Shown here: positions 22,341 through 23,341 of the stretch, piece after piece
Layout of the letters: each line of letters starts with the position of its first letter
Numbering within the stretch: the stretch's first letter is position 1
Assembly (NCBI GenBank): GCA_965370415.1
Contig: CBDUTJ010000044.1
Coordinates: forward strand, 1-23,341
Source: JACNIV01 sp965370415
GTDB taxonomy: Bacteria > Cloacimonadota > Cloacimonadia > Cloacimonadales > TCS61
Length of the DNA stretch: 23,341 bases
Direction: 5' to 3'
Translations under genes and position numbers: made by a program
The notes under the pieces: model-generated
Seen by the model: only the letters and a program-made list of their open reading frames with translations
What the model was told of the DNA's origin: nothing
Databases searched by the model: none

Positions 22341-23341
22341 ATGAAAATCGGAAAAATATTAATTGTTTTGATGTTTATTGGAACAATGTTTTTCCTGAGT
22401 AGTTGCGAGGAAACCACTGAACCGGAAGAATCCGCAACACTAATTGTCAATAGCACTCCACAGGGTGCGACGATCATTTTGGATGGTGATCCGGTAAGAG
22501 CGGTTACTCCGGCAACCCTGGAGATCGAACCGGGTTATCATGAATTAAGACTGGAACTAACCGGGTATCAAGACTATTTTGAGACCTTTACTGTAGAAGA
22601 TGGTGACACGTATAACGTAGATGCAAACCTGATAGAAGCTTATGATACATCTCTCCAGATGATCAGCGTTCCTGCAGGTGCTTCCATTTACATTGATGGA
22701 ACATACACCGGTTTATTCACTCCAGCTACAATTAATGGATTAGTACCAGGATATCATTTTGTGAGACTTTATTTAGCAGGTTATAACGAGTATAATGTAT
22801 ATTTTAATCTTGTGGAAGGAACACCGTATGTAGTTAATGTGAACCTGGGAACTCCACAGCCACCTTTACCTGTATTTGATATATATTATCCTTACGATCA
22901 GCAGCACTTTGATGATAATGTGATTTATTTAACAGCAGATGTTGAACTGGATAATGGATCTCCGTTTACAGGTGATACAGCTATTATAACTTTAAACGGT
23001 TATGATTATGAGATCGATGTTTATAGTGGGTATATTTATGTTGATATTTCTATTGCAGCCGGTGAAAATACTATACAGCTTAGAGCAAATAGTGCAAATG
23101 GAGATACAGGTGTTAGCGATTTACTTACAGTTTATGGTGATTTTACAGCACCAGAAATAGAAGTTGTGCTCTGGTGGAATACTCCTACCTCAGACCTCGA
23201 TTTGCATGCCTGGAATCCTTCCGGAGAACATTGTTACTATGGGAATATGGTCATCTCAGATGGTTCGCTCGATATTGATGATGTAGATGGATATGGACCG
23301 GAAACTTTTGCCGTGCCAACAGCAAACGTGGGAATTTATGA
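22341..23341 (+). CDS. PEGA-domain lipoprotein with YfaP-like domain (partial)
   Basis: The gene runs off the window; 333 codons are visible. A lipoprotein signal peptide ends at the lipobox LSSC (Cys22), so it is exported and lipid-anchored. Two PEGA domains follow: about 32-98 (ATLIVNSTPQGATIILDG, TPATLEIEPGYHELRL) and about 104-168 (SVPAGASIYIDG, TPATINGLVPGYHFVRL). A bacterial Ig-like region covers about 176-266. From about 272, VVLWWNTPTSDLDLHAWNP and DVDGYGPETF match the YfaP/DUF2135 type. PEGA modules are common on cell-surface proteins. SD AAGGAGGT precedes the ATG. Role unknown; likely surface-exposed. Confidence 0.88.
   Translation, partial: MKIGKILIVLMFIGTMFFLSSCEETTEPEESATLIVNSTPQGATIILDGDPVRAVTPATLEIEPGYHELRLELTGYQDYFETFTVEDGDTYNVDANLIEAYDTSLQMISVPAGASIYIDGTYTGLFTPATINGLVPGYHFVRLYLAGYNEYNVYFNLVEGTPYVVNVNLGTPQPPLPVFDIYYPYDQQHFDDNVIYLTADVELDNGSPFTGDTAIITLNGYDYEIDVYSGYIYVDISIAAGENTIQLRANSANGDTGVSDLLTVYGDFTAPEIEVVLWWNTPTSDLDLHAWNPSGEHCYYGNMVISDGSLDIDDVDGYGPETFAVPTANVGIY

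Overview
The window is AT-rich bacterial chromosome from a Gram-negative organism. It encodes a predicted outer-membrane beta-barrel protein (DUF5916 type) and a lipoprotein with PEGA and YfaP-like domains, and its intergenic gaps are full of short palindromes. Protein style and base composition suggest the FCB group, perhaps Candidatus Cloacimonadota. That placement is inference: there is no rRNA or other marker gene here. I see no tRNA, rRNA, CRISPR array, transposase or integrase.

Layout: every gene from 176 to 8134 is on the minus strand and every gene from 8282 to the end is on the plus strand, with a divergent promoter region at 8135-8281. The minus half has two units. The first, read leftward from 8134, is a two-TM potassium channel with a TrkA-N/RCK domain followed 7 nt later by a separate cyclic-nucleotide-binding protein; it ends at a good terminator (6255-6301). 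The second runs from 6054 to 176: a membrane-anchored HExxH protein, a membrane-anchored conserved hypothetical, an alkaline-phosphatase-superfamily phosphodiesterase, a zinc-type CDF transporter, an EamA/DMT transporter and a Sad-type aldehyde dehydrogenase. The middle three have gaps of 3-4 nt and look translationally coupled.

The plus half opens with a small protein, then a 625-base stretch without a conventional gene. It holds a candidate structured RNA (8604-8899): several predicted helices, a 15-codon ORF with a strong Shine-Dalgarno and a textbook rho-independent terminator. Downstream are two ABC half-exporters whose motifs predict a heterodimer with one degenerate ATPase site. Next come a P-loop protein, a small basic protein, three GNAT acetyltransferases (the first Eis-like), a DUF3795 cysteine-rich protein abutting the DUF5916 gene, a nitroreductase, an M29-type aminopeptidase with a long N-terminal extension, and a PEGA/YfaP lipoprotein cut by the window edge.

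The most interesting items are the structured leader/ncRNA upstream of the heterodimeric exporter, several families of intergenic palindromes (some with different arms but a shared core), the channel with its nucleotide-sensing domain on a separate protein, and the unusual aminopeptidase. All family assignments are by eye from motifs; no database search was possible.
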